Source of the DNA: JACKAN01 sp964502735
GTDB lineage: Bacteria; Bdellovibrionota; Bdellovibrionia; Bdellovibrionales; UBA1609
Length of the DNA stretch: 64,000 nt
Assembly (NCBI GenBank): GCA_964502735.1
Contig: CAZCYD010000008.1
Location: 1-64,000 of the forward strand
Reading direction: 5' to 3'
Position 1 is the first letter of the stretch, and each line of letters starts with the position of its first letter. The position numbers and the translations under genes are program-made. Positions 53,845-61,887 of this stretch are shown piece by piece. Below the pieces are notes generated by a model, which saw only the letters and a list, made by a program, of their open reading frames with translations, did no database searches and was not told the origin of the DNA.

Positions 53845-55773
53845 ATGAGTTACGCAGCAATTGTTTCAATTATCTTATTAGCACCATTGGTGGGCTTTTT
53901 TATTAATGGTTTTAACTTTAAAAGTGGCAATTATCGACTCGCTGGAACCTTGGCCAGTATGGCCGCTGGGACCTCATTTTTGGGAACGCTTTTGGCTTGG
54001 GCCAAGCTCTTAGGTTTACCGGAGGGGCAAGAGTCCTTTTCTGTGAGCTTTTTTGATTGGATCAGCTTTGCAGGTTTAGATGTTAGGTTTGAGTTTTTGG
54101 TTGATCAAATTAGCGTTATAATGTTGTCCGTTATAACTGGGGTGGGAACTCTAATACATGTATTTAGTATTGGGTACATGAGCCACGATGAGAGGCCAGC
54201 TAAGTACTTCGCCTATCTCAATTTCTTTCTGTTTAATATGCTGTTGTTGGTTTTAGGAAAAAACTTACTGGTCATGTTTGTTGGCTGGGAAGGTGTGGGT
54301 TTGTGTTCTTACCTACTTATTGGGTTTTGGTTTAAGGATAAAGAAAAAGCGGCAGCAGGAATGAAAGCTTTTGTTACAAATCGCATTGGAGATGCGGGTT
54401 TCCTTCTCGGAATGTTTATGTTGTTTATTACTTTTGGAACCTTAGACTTTGAGGCGTTAATCCAATTGGCTCCGAGCTTGCCAGAATCCGGCTGGATGGG
54501 TCCGATTACTCTCGCCTGTTTGTTCTTGTTTGTCGGGGCCACAGGTAAATCCGCGCAAATTCCCCTTTATGTTTGGCTGCCTGATGCGATGGCAGGACCA
54601 ACTCCAGTTTCGGCATTGATTCATGCAGCGACAATGGTTACAGCTGGTGTTTACATGATAGTTAGAATGTCTGGGCTGTTTATTTTAGCTCCAAATGTGA
54701 TGATGGTTATTGCCACTGTCGGAGCTTTGACCGCTTTTTTTGCTGCCTCTATAGGCCTTACCCAGTGGGATATAAAAAAAATATTGGCTTACTCAACGGT
54801 CTCTCAGTTGGGATATATGTTTTTAGCCGTGGGGACAGGGGCATTTATTCCCGCTCTTTTTCACTTAATGACCCATGCTTTTTTTAAGGCCCTAATGTTT
54901 TTGGGATCGGGGAGTGTCATACATGCCATGCATGAAGAACAGGATGTGCGCAAAATGGGCGGACTTAAAAAGTATATGCCAATAACACACATTACATTTG
55001 TGGCAGGATGGTTGGCAATAATAGGAATTCCTCCATTGGCTGGATTTTTTAGTAAAGATGAAATCCTATGGTTTTCCTACAGCTCTCCATTGGGACATCC
55101 CATTTTATGGATCATAGGTGTTGCTGCTGCGGGAATGACATCATTTTACATGACTAGATTAATGTGCTTAACCTTTTGGGGTAAGAGTCGAGTTCCCAAG
55201 GAAGTTCACCCACATGAATCACCCCTATCTATGACAATTCCTTTGGTTGTTTTGGGAGTCCTTTCTGTTGTGGGAGGCTGGGTTGGAATCCCTCATGTGA
55301 TTGGGCACGCCTTGCACATTCCAAATTTTCTTGAAGTTTGGTTAAATAAGGCCAACCTTGTAAATCCGGCAGTAGAAAATGCTTCTGCAGTTTTAGAATT
55401 CTCATTAATGGGAATTTCTTTTGGGTTGGCGACCTTGATGGCGTGGTTGGCGTACAATTTTTATGTAGTTGAACCTGGTAAGTCGCAAAAGGTAGTAGAG
55501 AAATTTAAAAGTGCATACCAGCTTATTTACAATAAGTATTACGTAGATGAGTTTTATTTTGGCAAAATTGTTAACCCTATGATTGAGGCGAGCAAGGGTC
55601 TGTGGCTGCACATAGATATCAATCTTATCGATAAAATTACCTACAAACTCAGTGATTTTGTAAAAAGTAGTAGTGATGGATTTAGAGCGATACAAAATGG
55701 AAATATGCAACAGTACGCTATGTATGTCGCTCTGGGTGTTGTGGCTTCTGTGACTTATATTTTAATGGGGTAA
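53845..55773 (+). CDS. nuoL: NADH-quinone oxidoreductase subunit L
   Basis: NuoL (642 aa) is the distal antiporter-like subunit, with about 14 core helices plus the long lateral helix at its C-terminus. Typical segments are FVGWEGVGLCSYLLIGFW, LPDAMAGPTPVSALIHAATMVTAG and HAFFKALMFLGSGSVIH. It follows nuoK by 3 bases. Confidence 0.95.
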   Translation: MSYAAIVSIILLAPLVGFFINGFNFKSGNYRLAGTLASMAAGTSFLGTLLAWAKLLGLPEGQESFSVSFFDWISFAGLDVRFEFLVDQISVIMLSVITGVGTLIHVFSIGYMSHDERPAKYFAYLNFFLFNMLLLVLGKNLLVMFVGWEGVGLCSYLLIGFWFKDKEKAAAGMKAFVTNRIGDAGFLLGMFMLFITFGTLDFEALIQLAPSLPESGWMGPITLACLFLFVGATGKSAQIPLYVWLPDAMAGPTPVSALIHAATMVTAGVYMIVRMSGLFILAPNVMMVIATVGALTAFFAASIGLTQWDIKKILAYSTVSQLGYMFLAVGTGAFIPALFHLMTHAFFKALMFLGSGSVIHAMHEEQDVRKMGGLKKYMPITHITFVAGWLAIIGIPPLAGFFSKDEILWFSYSSPLGHPILWIIGVAAAGMTSFYMTRLMCLTFWGKSRVPKEVHPHESPLSMTIPLVVLGVLSVVGGWVGIPHVIGHALHIPNFLEVWLNKANLVNPAVENASAVLEFSLMGISFGLATLMAWLAYNFYVVEPGKSQKVVEKFKSAYQLIYNKYYVDEFYFGKIVNPMIEASKGLWLHIDINLIDKITYKLSDFVKSSSDGFRAIQNGNMQQYAMYVALGVVASVTYILMG

Positions 55774-55778
55774 CTTGA

Positions 55779-57332
55779 ATGTTGTTGTCAGCTATAATCT
55801 TTCTTCCCGTCGTTTTTGCAGTTTTTTTAACTTTCTTAAATAATGATAGAGTTATAAGACTAGTAGCTTTAGGGGCCTCTATATTGGAGCTGGGGCTAGC
55901 CATAGCTCTTATTTATCGGTTTAACCCTGATCTTGTGGGTTTACAAATGGTAGAAAATACTCCGTGGGTTAAGTCTGCCGGAATTAGTTATTTTCTAGGG
56001 ATAGACGGCATATCAATATGGCTTGTTGTCTTAACGGCGTTTTTAACACCTATAACTATATTGGGGAGCTGGAAGAGTATTGATAAGAAGGTCAAGGGCT
56101 TTCATGTCTCAGTTTTGACTTTGCAGTCCGCAATGATTGGGTCCTTCCTTGCTATGGATGCCATCCTTTTTTATGTATTTTTTGAGGCCTCGCTAATACC
56201 CATGTATTTTATTATTGGGATATGGGGAGGAGAAAACAGAATCTACGCGACATTAAAGTTTTTTATTTACACAATGATCGGCTCCGTTTTTATGTTACTT
56301 GCTATTATAGCACTCATGTACTTAACAAGAGCCCTGCCAGAAGGCCAAATGAGCGCGAGTCTTTTGGATTTTTACCGTTTGAAACTTCCCTTTATAGCTG
56401 GTGAGTTTTTGAGCACGCAAACATTGTTGTTTTTTGCCTTTGCCTTGGCCTTTGCCATTAAGGTTCCAATGTTTCCATTTCACACATGGTTGCCAGATGC
56501 TCACGTTCAAGCGCCAACTCCGGGTTCTGTTATATTAGCTGGAGTTATGCTAAAGATGGGAACCTACGGATTTTTAAGGTTCGCGATTCCACTTTTCCCT
56601 GAGGCGACAGATTACTGGTCCTGGCTATTCTTATTGTTGGGAGTGATTGGTATTATATATGGAGCCTTAGTGGCCATGGTTCAACCAGATGTTAAGAAGC
56701 TCGTGGCTTACTCTTCTGTTTCTCATATGGGTTATGTGATGCTGGGCCTTTTTGCTTTAAACGAAATTGGCATTATGGGTGGCCTCTATCAAATGTTAAA
56801 TCACGGTATAAGCACGGGCGCTCTATTCCTTCTTGTAGGTATGATTTATGAAAGAACTCACTCTAGAGAAATTAGTAAATACGGAGGGTTGGCCTCTGCG
56901 GCTCCAATTTTTACAATAATATTCATAATAGTGACGATGTCTTCTATCGCAGTTCCATTAACAAATGGTTTTGTGGGAGAATTTATGATTTTACTTGGCA
57001 CCTTTCAGGCCAACAAAATTTATGCAGCTTTTGCCGTACTGGGTGTTGTGTTGGGAGCGGTCTATATGTTGTGGATGGTGAAAAAAGTATTCTTTGGTCC
57101 CGAGGGAGAATTAGTCGTAAAGCATAAAACTGTAGGGCTAGATGTTTCTATGAGGGAGATTCTTGTTATGGCTCCATTGGTTGTTATGATTTTTTATATG
57201 GGAATATTTCCCAACACTTTTTTTAGGTACTCAGAAAAAAGTATTAAACATTTAGTTGATAATCGATTGGAATACTTTTTACAAATAGAGACAATTGATC
57301 AGAGCGCACAGAAGTCGGGCGAGGTAGAGTAA
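55779..57332 (+). CDS. nuoM: NADH-quinone oxidoreductase subunit M
   Basis: NuoM (517 aa) is the second antiporter-like subunit. LPDAHVQAPTPGSVILAGVMLKMGTYG and VAYSSVSHMGYV are conserved, and FEASLIPMYFIIGIWG holds the key Glu. It ends immediately before the nuoN ATG. Confidence 0.95.
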   Translation: MLLSAIIFLPVVFAVFLTFLNNDRVIRLVALGASILELGLAIALIYRFNPDLVGLQMVENTPWVKSAGISYFLGIDGISIWLVVLTAFLTPITILGSWKSIDKKVKGFHVSVLTLQSAMIGSFLAMDAILFYVFFEASLIPMYFIIGIWGGENRIYATLKFFIYTMIGSVFMLLAIIALMYLTRALPEGQMSASLLDFYRLKLPFIAGEFLSTQTLLFFAFALAFAIKVPMFPFHTWLPDAHVQAPTPGSVILAGVMLKMGTYGFLRFAIPLFPEATDYWSWLFLLLGVIGIIYGALVAMVQPDVKKLVAYSSVSHMGYVMLGLFALNEIGIMGGLYQMLNHGISTGALFLLVGMIYERTHSREISKYGGLASAAPIFTIIFIIVTMSSIAVPLTNGFVGEFMILLGTFQANKIYAAFAVLGVVLGAVYMLWMVKKVFFGPEGELVVKHKTVGLDVSMREILVMAPLVVMIFYMGIFPNTFFRYSEKSIKHLVDNRLEYFLQIETIDQSAQKSGEVE

Positions 57333-58814
57333 ATGGAAAGCAAGATTGGCATAGTTGATTTAATATTAGTTTCGCCGGCTCTGGCATTATTTATATTTAG
57401 TCTTTTCCCTGTGGGCATAAAGGCCTTTAACAACAATCGGGAGGCTTCCACCTCCTCAACATTGCTTTGGGCTTTAACAGGAATTGTTGCTGCAACAATA
57501 CTTTCGATTTCTACAATTGGGCTAGAAAAGACGGCCTTTAGCGATGCCTTAGTTTTTGATGGTATATCGACGTGGTCGACTTTATTGGTGTTATCGTTGA
57601 CAGGTTTTTCACTTGTGATGTCTAAGGAGAACCTTGCAACAGCAACAAATCAGTTTTCAGAGTTTGTCTTTTTAGTCCTTAATGCTGCACTAGGTATGAT
57701 ATTGCTGGCCTGGTCGAATGACATGATTGTGACATTCATCGCAATTGAAATAATGTCTTTATGTTTGTACATGTTAATAGCCCTTAGCCGTGAATTTACT
57801 TTGTCAAAAGAGGCTGCTTTTAAGTACTTTATTTTGGGGAGTTTTGGTTCGGCAGTGTTTCTTTATGGAGTGGCTTTTGTATTTGGAACAGCAGGAACAA
57901 CTTACTTAAATGAACTGTCCAAGGTGGCGATTGACTTAGTCTCAACAAATCGGCTTTTTGTTATTGGGGCTGTGTTTGTATTAATTGGGTTCTTCTTTAA
58001 AGTTGGGCTTGTGCCTTTTCACGCTTGGTCTCCAGATGTTTATGAGGGCTCGCCGACGCCAGTAACAGGGTTTATGGCGGCGGGAGTTAAGGTTGTGACC
58101 TTTGCCGCTATATTGAGGTTTGTTGATATAAATGTGCTGGGTGGAGATCGTTCGCAAGATCTTGTTAACTTAGTTCAATGGATAGCCGTTGGTTCTATGT
58201 TGTTGGGGAATATTGCAGCAATCAAGCAAAATAGTCTCAAGAGAATGTTGGCTTACTCTAGTATATCGCATTCAGGGTATGCTTTAGTTGGAATTATAGC
58301 GGCAGGTATAGGGGGAGAGTCTCTAATGGGAGCCTCTGGAACGTTATACTATATTTTTGCATATTCCATTATGACAATTGGTACATTTGGTTTTGTAAGT
58401 CTATTGGAGAGGAAGGAAGACTCTTTGCTGAACGTAAATGATTTAAAAGGTTTGGCACGCAAGAGTCCTTGGATCGCACTATCATTTACAGTTCTACTTT
58501 TAAGCCTTGCGGGTATACCCCCAACAGTTGGTTTTTTTGGTAAGTTCTTTATTTTTACTTCTGCCATTGAGCAAAATTTAATTTGGTTGGCACTATGGGG
58601 AGTGGTGAATTCCGTAATTAGTGTTTACTACTACTTAAGGCCTATTGTTTATATGTATATGTATGAAGAAGAAAATGCGGAGACTCTAACTGTGGCAAAA
58701 CCCCTAACCGTATTGAGTCTTGCAGCTATGGCGATATTAGTTGTTGTAGTGGGTGTATTTTCAGAAAGTTTTTATGACGTAGTTCAGAGGTCGGTAGCAA
58801 AATTTATATTTTAA
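57333..58814 (+). CDS. nuoN: NADH-quinone oxidoreductase subunit N
   Basis: NuoN (493 aa) is the third antiporter-like subunit and the last gene of the run. FKVGLVPFHAWSPDVYEGSPTPVTGFM and LAYSSISHSGYAL are diagnostic. No terminator hairpin is visible within the 216-base gap that follows. Confidence 0.95.
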   Translation: MESKIGIVDLILVSPALALFIFSLFPVGIKAFNNNREASTSSTLLWALTGIVAATILSISTIGLEKTAFSDALVFDGISTWSTLLVLSLTGFSLVMSKENLATATNQFSEFVFLVLNAALGMILLAWSNDMIVTFIAIEIMSLCLYMLIALSREFTLSKEAAFKYFILGSFGSAVFLYGVAFVFGTAGTTYLNELSKVAIDLVSTNRLFVIGAVFVLIGFFFKVGLVPFHAWSPDVYEGSPTPVTGFMAAGVKVVTFAAILRFVDINVLGGDRSQDLVNLVQWIAVGSMLLGNIAAIKQNSLKRMLAYSSISHSGYALVGIIAAGIGGESLMGASGTLYYIFAYSIMTIGTFGFVSLLERKEDSLLNVNDLKGLARKSPWIALSFTVLLLSLAGIPPTVGFFGKFFIFTSAIEQNLIWLALWGVVNSVISVYYYLRPIVYMYMYEEENAETLTVAKPLTVLSLAAMAILVVVVGVFSESFYDVVQRSVAKFIF

Positions 58815-59030
58815 TAAATACTTTTAACTAAAACAGAAATTAGAGTTATGTGGTGTGTATAAACGTGTATAAAAGAGGTACTTTCTACAGGCATCGAGAA
58901 GGCATCAGTTGAAAAAATTACTCTTTAAAGGTTTAAATAGAGTCGCAACAAATCGAGGTTGCCAGCAGTGAGAATTCAGCAGATATAGATTATTCACAGT
59001 AAATAATTTTCTTAAAAACAGGGGGAAATA

Positions 59031-59471
59031 ATGAGAGTTAAGGCATTTATAATTAGTGCACTTGTTGGGTTTTCGGTGCAATTGTGGGCGTGTCCGGATT
59101 TGACAGGTACGTACGTTTGCGGTGGTGAAGATGTGGCTGTTGAGACATTCGAATTGGATGGCGTTAACTATTTGGAGTTTAATGGAAATTCCTTGCCAGC
59201 AGATGGACAATGGTTGTCCATACCGGACTCTGAAACAGAGAGAAATGCCAAGATAAGATTGTCTTGTGGAAATTCACAAGATTATGGAGATCACTATCTT
59301 TTGGACTATGAAGCCGATTTATATGACCAGGGCCAAAAGTTTGCCTTCCTTGATGCAGAAGTTTATATCCATAAAACTGGAGAGGACCTTACGCAAACGA
59401 CTACGGGATCAGCGAAAGGCACTTGGGGAGAACAGCCGCTTCATGAAGTGATGGTTTGTACTAAAAAATAG
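59031..59471 (+). CDS. small secreted protein of unknown function
   Basis: A 146-residue protein with signal peptide (KAFIISALVGFSVQLWA) and a mature N-terminus CPDLTGTYVC. Two more cysteines (SCGN, VCTK) may form disulfides. The beta-rich pattern hints at a small barrel or lipocalin-like fold, but no family is recognised. GGGGGAAATA precedes the ATG. A 30-bp palindrome and a large palindrome follow its 3' end. Confidence 0.65.
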   Translation: MRVKAFIISALVGFSVQLWACPDLTGTYVCGGEDVAVETFELDGVNYLEFNGNSLPADGQWLSIPDSETERNAKIRLSCGNSQDYGDHYLLDYEADLYDQGQKFAFLDAEVYIHKTGEDLTQTTTGSAKGTWGEQPLHEVMVCTKK

Positions 59472-59493
59472 AATTTAGCCGAAAATAAAATCA

Positions 59494-59523
59494 CCTCTGT
59501 GTAGAATGTATTCTACACAGAGG
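59494..59523 (+). terminator. 30-bp palindrome after the secreted-protein gene
   Basis: A perfect 14-base inverted repeat (CCTCTGTGTAGAAT) is separated by only GT. It lies 22 bases after the stop codon. It could form a strong hairpin at the mRNA 3' end, but no T-run follows, so Rho-independent termination is uncertain; an operator dyad is an alternative. Confidence 0.4.
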
Positions 59524-59689
59524 AAGAACCACGAAACATCTTTGGTAAGACCAAGCGTGCAGTTTGGGGGAAGAAAGCCTCAGGGGAACTCAGTTCGATC
59601 TTTTCTAAATCTACCCCTAGCCTATCAATTTTTAATTGTACTGCTCCCAATAATGTTATTAAAGCATTTTCTTGGTTACTAATACCCAT
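59513..59689 (-). pseudogene. possible 58-aa ORF or gene remnant abutting the palindrome
   Basis: An open frame begins at ATG 59689, inside the outer end of the large palindrome, and ends at TAG 59513, inside the 30-bp palindrome. The peptide (MGISNQENALITLLGAVQL and on to PKMFRGSSSV) looks more protein-like than random frames. The same frame stays open upstream through the right half of the palindrome until a stop in its core. It may be a small gene or the tail of a gene cut by insertion of the palindrome. There is no ribosome-binding site and no family match. Confidence 0.3.
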
Positions 59690-59817
59690 TCCAAAAAATA
59701 ATTGTCTAAAATCTTGTGAATGCGCCTCACGCGCAGTTCCGCAGCCTCAAAGCTGCGGCTGTTTGAGCATGAGGCGCATTCACAAGATTTTAGACAATTA
59801 TTTTTTGGAATGGGTAT
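59682..59817. repeat. 136-bp perfect palindrome, core inverted (element copy 2)
   Basis: The left arm (59682-59729) and right arm (59770-59817) are complementary at all 48 positions. Compared with copy 1 (47527-47666) the arms differ at six of 48 positions, each changed on both arms so pairing is kept. The 40-base core matches the reverse complement of the copy 1 core at 39 of 40 bases. It separates the convergent secreted-protein and patatin genes. Confidence 0.92.
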
Positions 59818-59824
59818 ACAAGAA

Positions 59825-61048
59825 TTAAAGGGTGTATTTTCGAAGAGTTCTCATAGCTGAGCGAAATCCTGTTTGAACAATCTTTTCAAGAATTTTGTGA
59901 TTCAAACTAAAGTGGTCCGCAAAAAACATTTCATAGTCATGTGGACTTGGGTGAATATAGATGTACTCCACATTTGGCTTATTCTGGGTCTTGTCATTGA
60001 GAATTTCTAGAAGTTTTTCTCTGTGCTCTTCGGCTATACTGGCCTGTTTTAAGTAGCCATCAACAGCTTTTATCATAGCTCTCACTTCTCGTTGATGGCG
60101 GATGTGGGTATCAATTTTTTGCTGAACGACTTGGTACAAGGCCTGATTAAATATAATAGGTATGCCGTATTCGTGCAGAGATCCAATTTCTTCGTTAAAA
60201 TGATAGGGGTGAATAGAATAGGAGGCAATGACAAGATCACTGCCGTGATCTGAAGCCACGTGTGTAGAAAGTGTGTCGCGAATTTCCCCGTCAAAAAAAT
60301 AGACCTCTCGCCCTTTATGGTTGTGTATACCGTAGGGAGAAAAAAACGGAGGAAGACTAGCAGAGGCCGCAACGGCTTCACTAATTTTAGCATAACCAGC
60401 ATATTTTATTCTTTCATCTTTTGTGGTTCTGTCGAAGTTTCCAAAAATAACTTTGCGCGAATGGTTGAGTTGTGTCGCCACAATAAAGAGGTTTACTCCT
60501 AACGAGCTAAAGAGGTTGTCGTGACAAACATTTTCACGAATATATTTTTCTAGGTTATTCATGTTAAAAAAACCATTAACCTTGAACCCACGTTTTATTA
60601 AAACCTCTAATCCACCTGAAATTACAGGGGTTTTTTTAAACAAATTCATAAGAAGTCGAGCGGGATGCCCAGCTTTTAAGTTTACCCCAAAAATGTCTCT
60701 GTAAGTGATAGGTTTTAGGTGGTGGTCAGAGGATTCTGGTGGGGAGGATGAGGAGCGAGTAACGGTCGGAATACCTGCTCCCTGTGTGAAGGCCCGGATA
60801 ATGGAATCAACACTGTAACCAGAAGCCAAAAATGAAGAGATAACTGCCCCGGCACTTGAGCCTACATAAGTTTTAATAGTCAGCGAGTCACTCTCTGGGT
60901 ATGTATTGTTAACCTGTTCTTGTGTTCCGCCCGCAAATTTAAACCCTTTTTCCTGAAGGGCTAGACAGACTCCGATATGAAAGGCCGCAGCTTTTATTCC
61001 TCCCCCGCTTAAGACTAGTGAGGGTTGTTGCTTATCACTTAGACGCAT
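59825..61048 (-). CDS. patatin-like phospholipase
   Basis: About 407 residues. The oxyanion GGGIKA follows LVLSG at the N-terminus, the nucleophile is in GSSAGAV (G-x-S-x-G), and the dyad Asp is in FFDGEIRD. These mark a Ser-Asp patatin lipase that hydrolyses phospholipids or other lipids. No signal peptide is seen. It could be an endogenous lipid enzyme or act on prey membranes; the latter is inference. ATG 61048 is preferred over TTG 61054, with no clear ribosome-binding site for either. Confidence 0.88.
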   Translation of the reverse strand: MRLSDKQQPSLVLSGGGIKAAAFHIGVCLALQEKGFKFAGGTQEQVNNTYPESDSLTIKTYVGSSAGAVISSFLASGYSVDSIIRAFTQGAGIPTVTRSSSSPPESSDHHLKPITYRDIFGVNLKAGHPARLLMNLFKKTPVISGGLEVLIKRGFKVNGFFNMNNLEKYIRENVCHDNLFSSLGVNLFIVATQLNHSRKVIFGNFDRTTKDERIKYAGYAKISEAVAASASLPPFFSPYGIHNHKGREVYFFDGEIRDTLSTHVASDHGSDLVIASYSIHPYHFNEEIGSLHEYGIPIIFNQALYQVVQQKIDTHIRHQREVRAMIKAVDGYLKQASIAEEHREKLLEILNDKTQNKPNVEYIYIHPSPHDYEMFFADHFSLNHKILEKIVQTGFRSAMRTLRKYTL

Positions 61049-61303
61049 ATTCAAATGATAACCAAAGAGTAAGCACTTGACTACTATATAAATAAAATGA
61101 TTAGAGATTGAGTAGGCACATACTACAGATGAACAGGAGAATAGCCTTTGACCAGGTAGTCATTAAGTGTTCAAATGGGGATGAAAGTCTGGTTTTTTTG
61201 ATTTTCAGCTGGTTTTAGGACCAGGAGTTGTTGCCTAGTCAGGGTCGAGGCTTTACATGAATACCTATTATGCTATTGTTGATTAGTCAGAAGGAGAGTT
61301 TCT

Positions 61304-61885
61304 GTGACAGATATAAAGTGGATACCCTTAACTGAATACTCAAATAAGTATCGGGTTAGTATATCAACTTTACGCCGCCGCATCAGAACTGATCGCGCTG
61401 AGGTCAATTATGTGGACGGGAAATATCTTCTCAGAGATGCTCCTTTGGCAGATCACCAACCCTATAGACAAAGAGTTAGTAAGAATGAAGTCGCCCCTCC
61501 ACGACCATCTCTCCCACTAAACTTTGAATGGGAACAAGATCACAAAATAGTACAACAACCTCCTACTCAACCGGTTTCACCACCACCAAAAACGGAACCG
61601 GTTGAGAACACTCCTAAACAATCCAGCGAGGGTGAAGTTAATCACTACGTATATTTAAATGAGATTAAAAAGGCCTATTCGCTCATTTTGCAAGAAAAAG
61701 AGGAGCAAGTCCTTATACTCAAAGATGAAATTGCGGACCTACAGACGCTAGTTAAAGTACTTGAAAGTGAAAATGAGAGACTGCGATTAGCAGCTCTCTC
61801 ACGTCAAAACCCAAAGGCTAAAAGTTTTAATATAGAAGATATGATAGAAGATTCTGGCTGGACAAAAGAGCTCGAGATTGAATAG
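61304..61885 (+). CDS. HTH and coiled-coil hypothetical protein
   Basis: A 193-residue protein. The N-terminus (PLTEYSNKYRVSISTLRRRIR) looks like a small helix-turn-helix of the excisionase/MerR kind. The middle is proline-rich (VVQQPPTQPVSPPPK type) and disordered. The C-terminal third is a coiled coil (EEQVLILKDEIADLQTLVKV). This suggests a DNA-binding or complex-forming regulator. The start is GTG, with AAGGAGAG about 6 bases upstream. It ends 2 bases before the convergent lon gene. Confidence 0.65.
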   Translation: MTDIKWIPLTEYSNKYRVSISTLRRRIRTDRAEVNYVDGKYLLRDAPLADHQPYRQRVSKNEVAPPRPSLPLNFEWEQDHKIVQQPPTQPVSPPPKTEPVENTPKQSSEGEVNHYVYLNEIKKAYSLILQEKEEQVLILKDEIADLQTLVKVLESENERLRLAALSRQNPKAKSFNIEDMIEDSGWTKELEIE

Positions 61886-61887
61886 CC

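Larger units (their letters stand above)
59472..59824. other. 353-bp gap holding two palindromes and a possible small ORF
   Basis: Between the convergent secreted-protein and patatin genes lie a 30-bp palindrome (59494-59523), a possible minus-strand reading frame (59513-59689) and the second large palindrome (59682-59817). Confidence 0.7.

Noticed and set aside
58905..59210. 101-aa minus-strand ORF over the secreted-protein gene
   Set aside because: It is antisense to a gene with signal peptide and ribosome-binding site, and its composition is that of a shadow frame.
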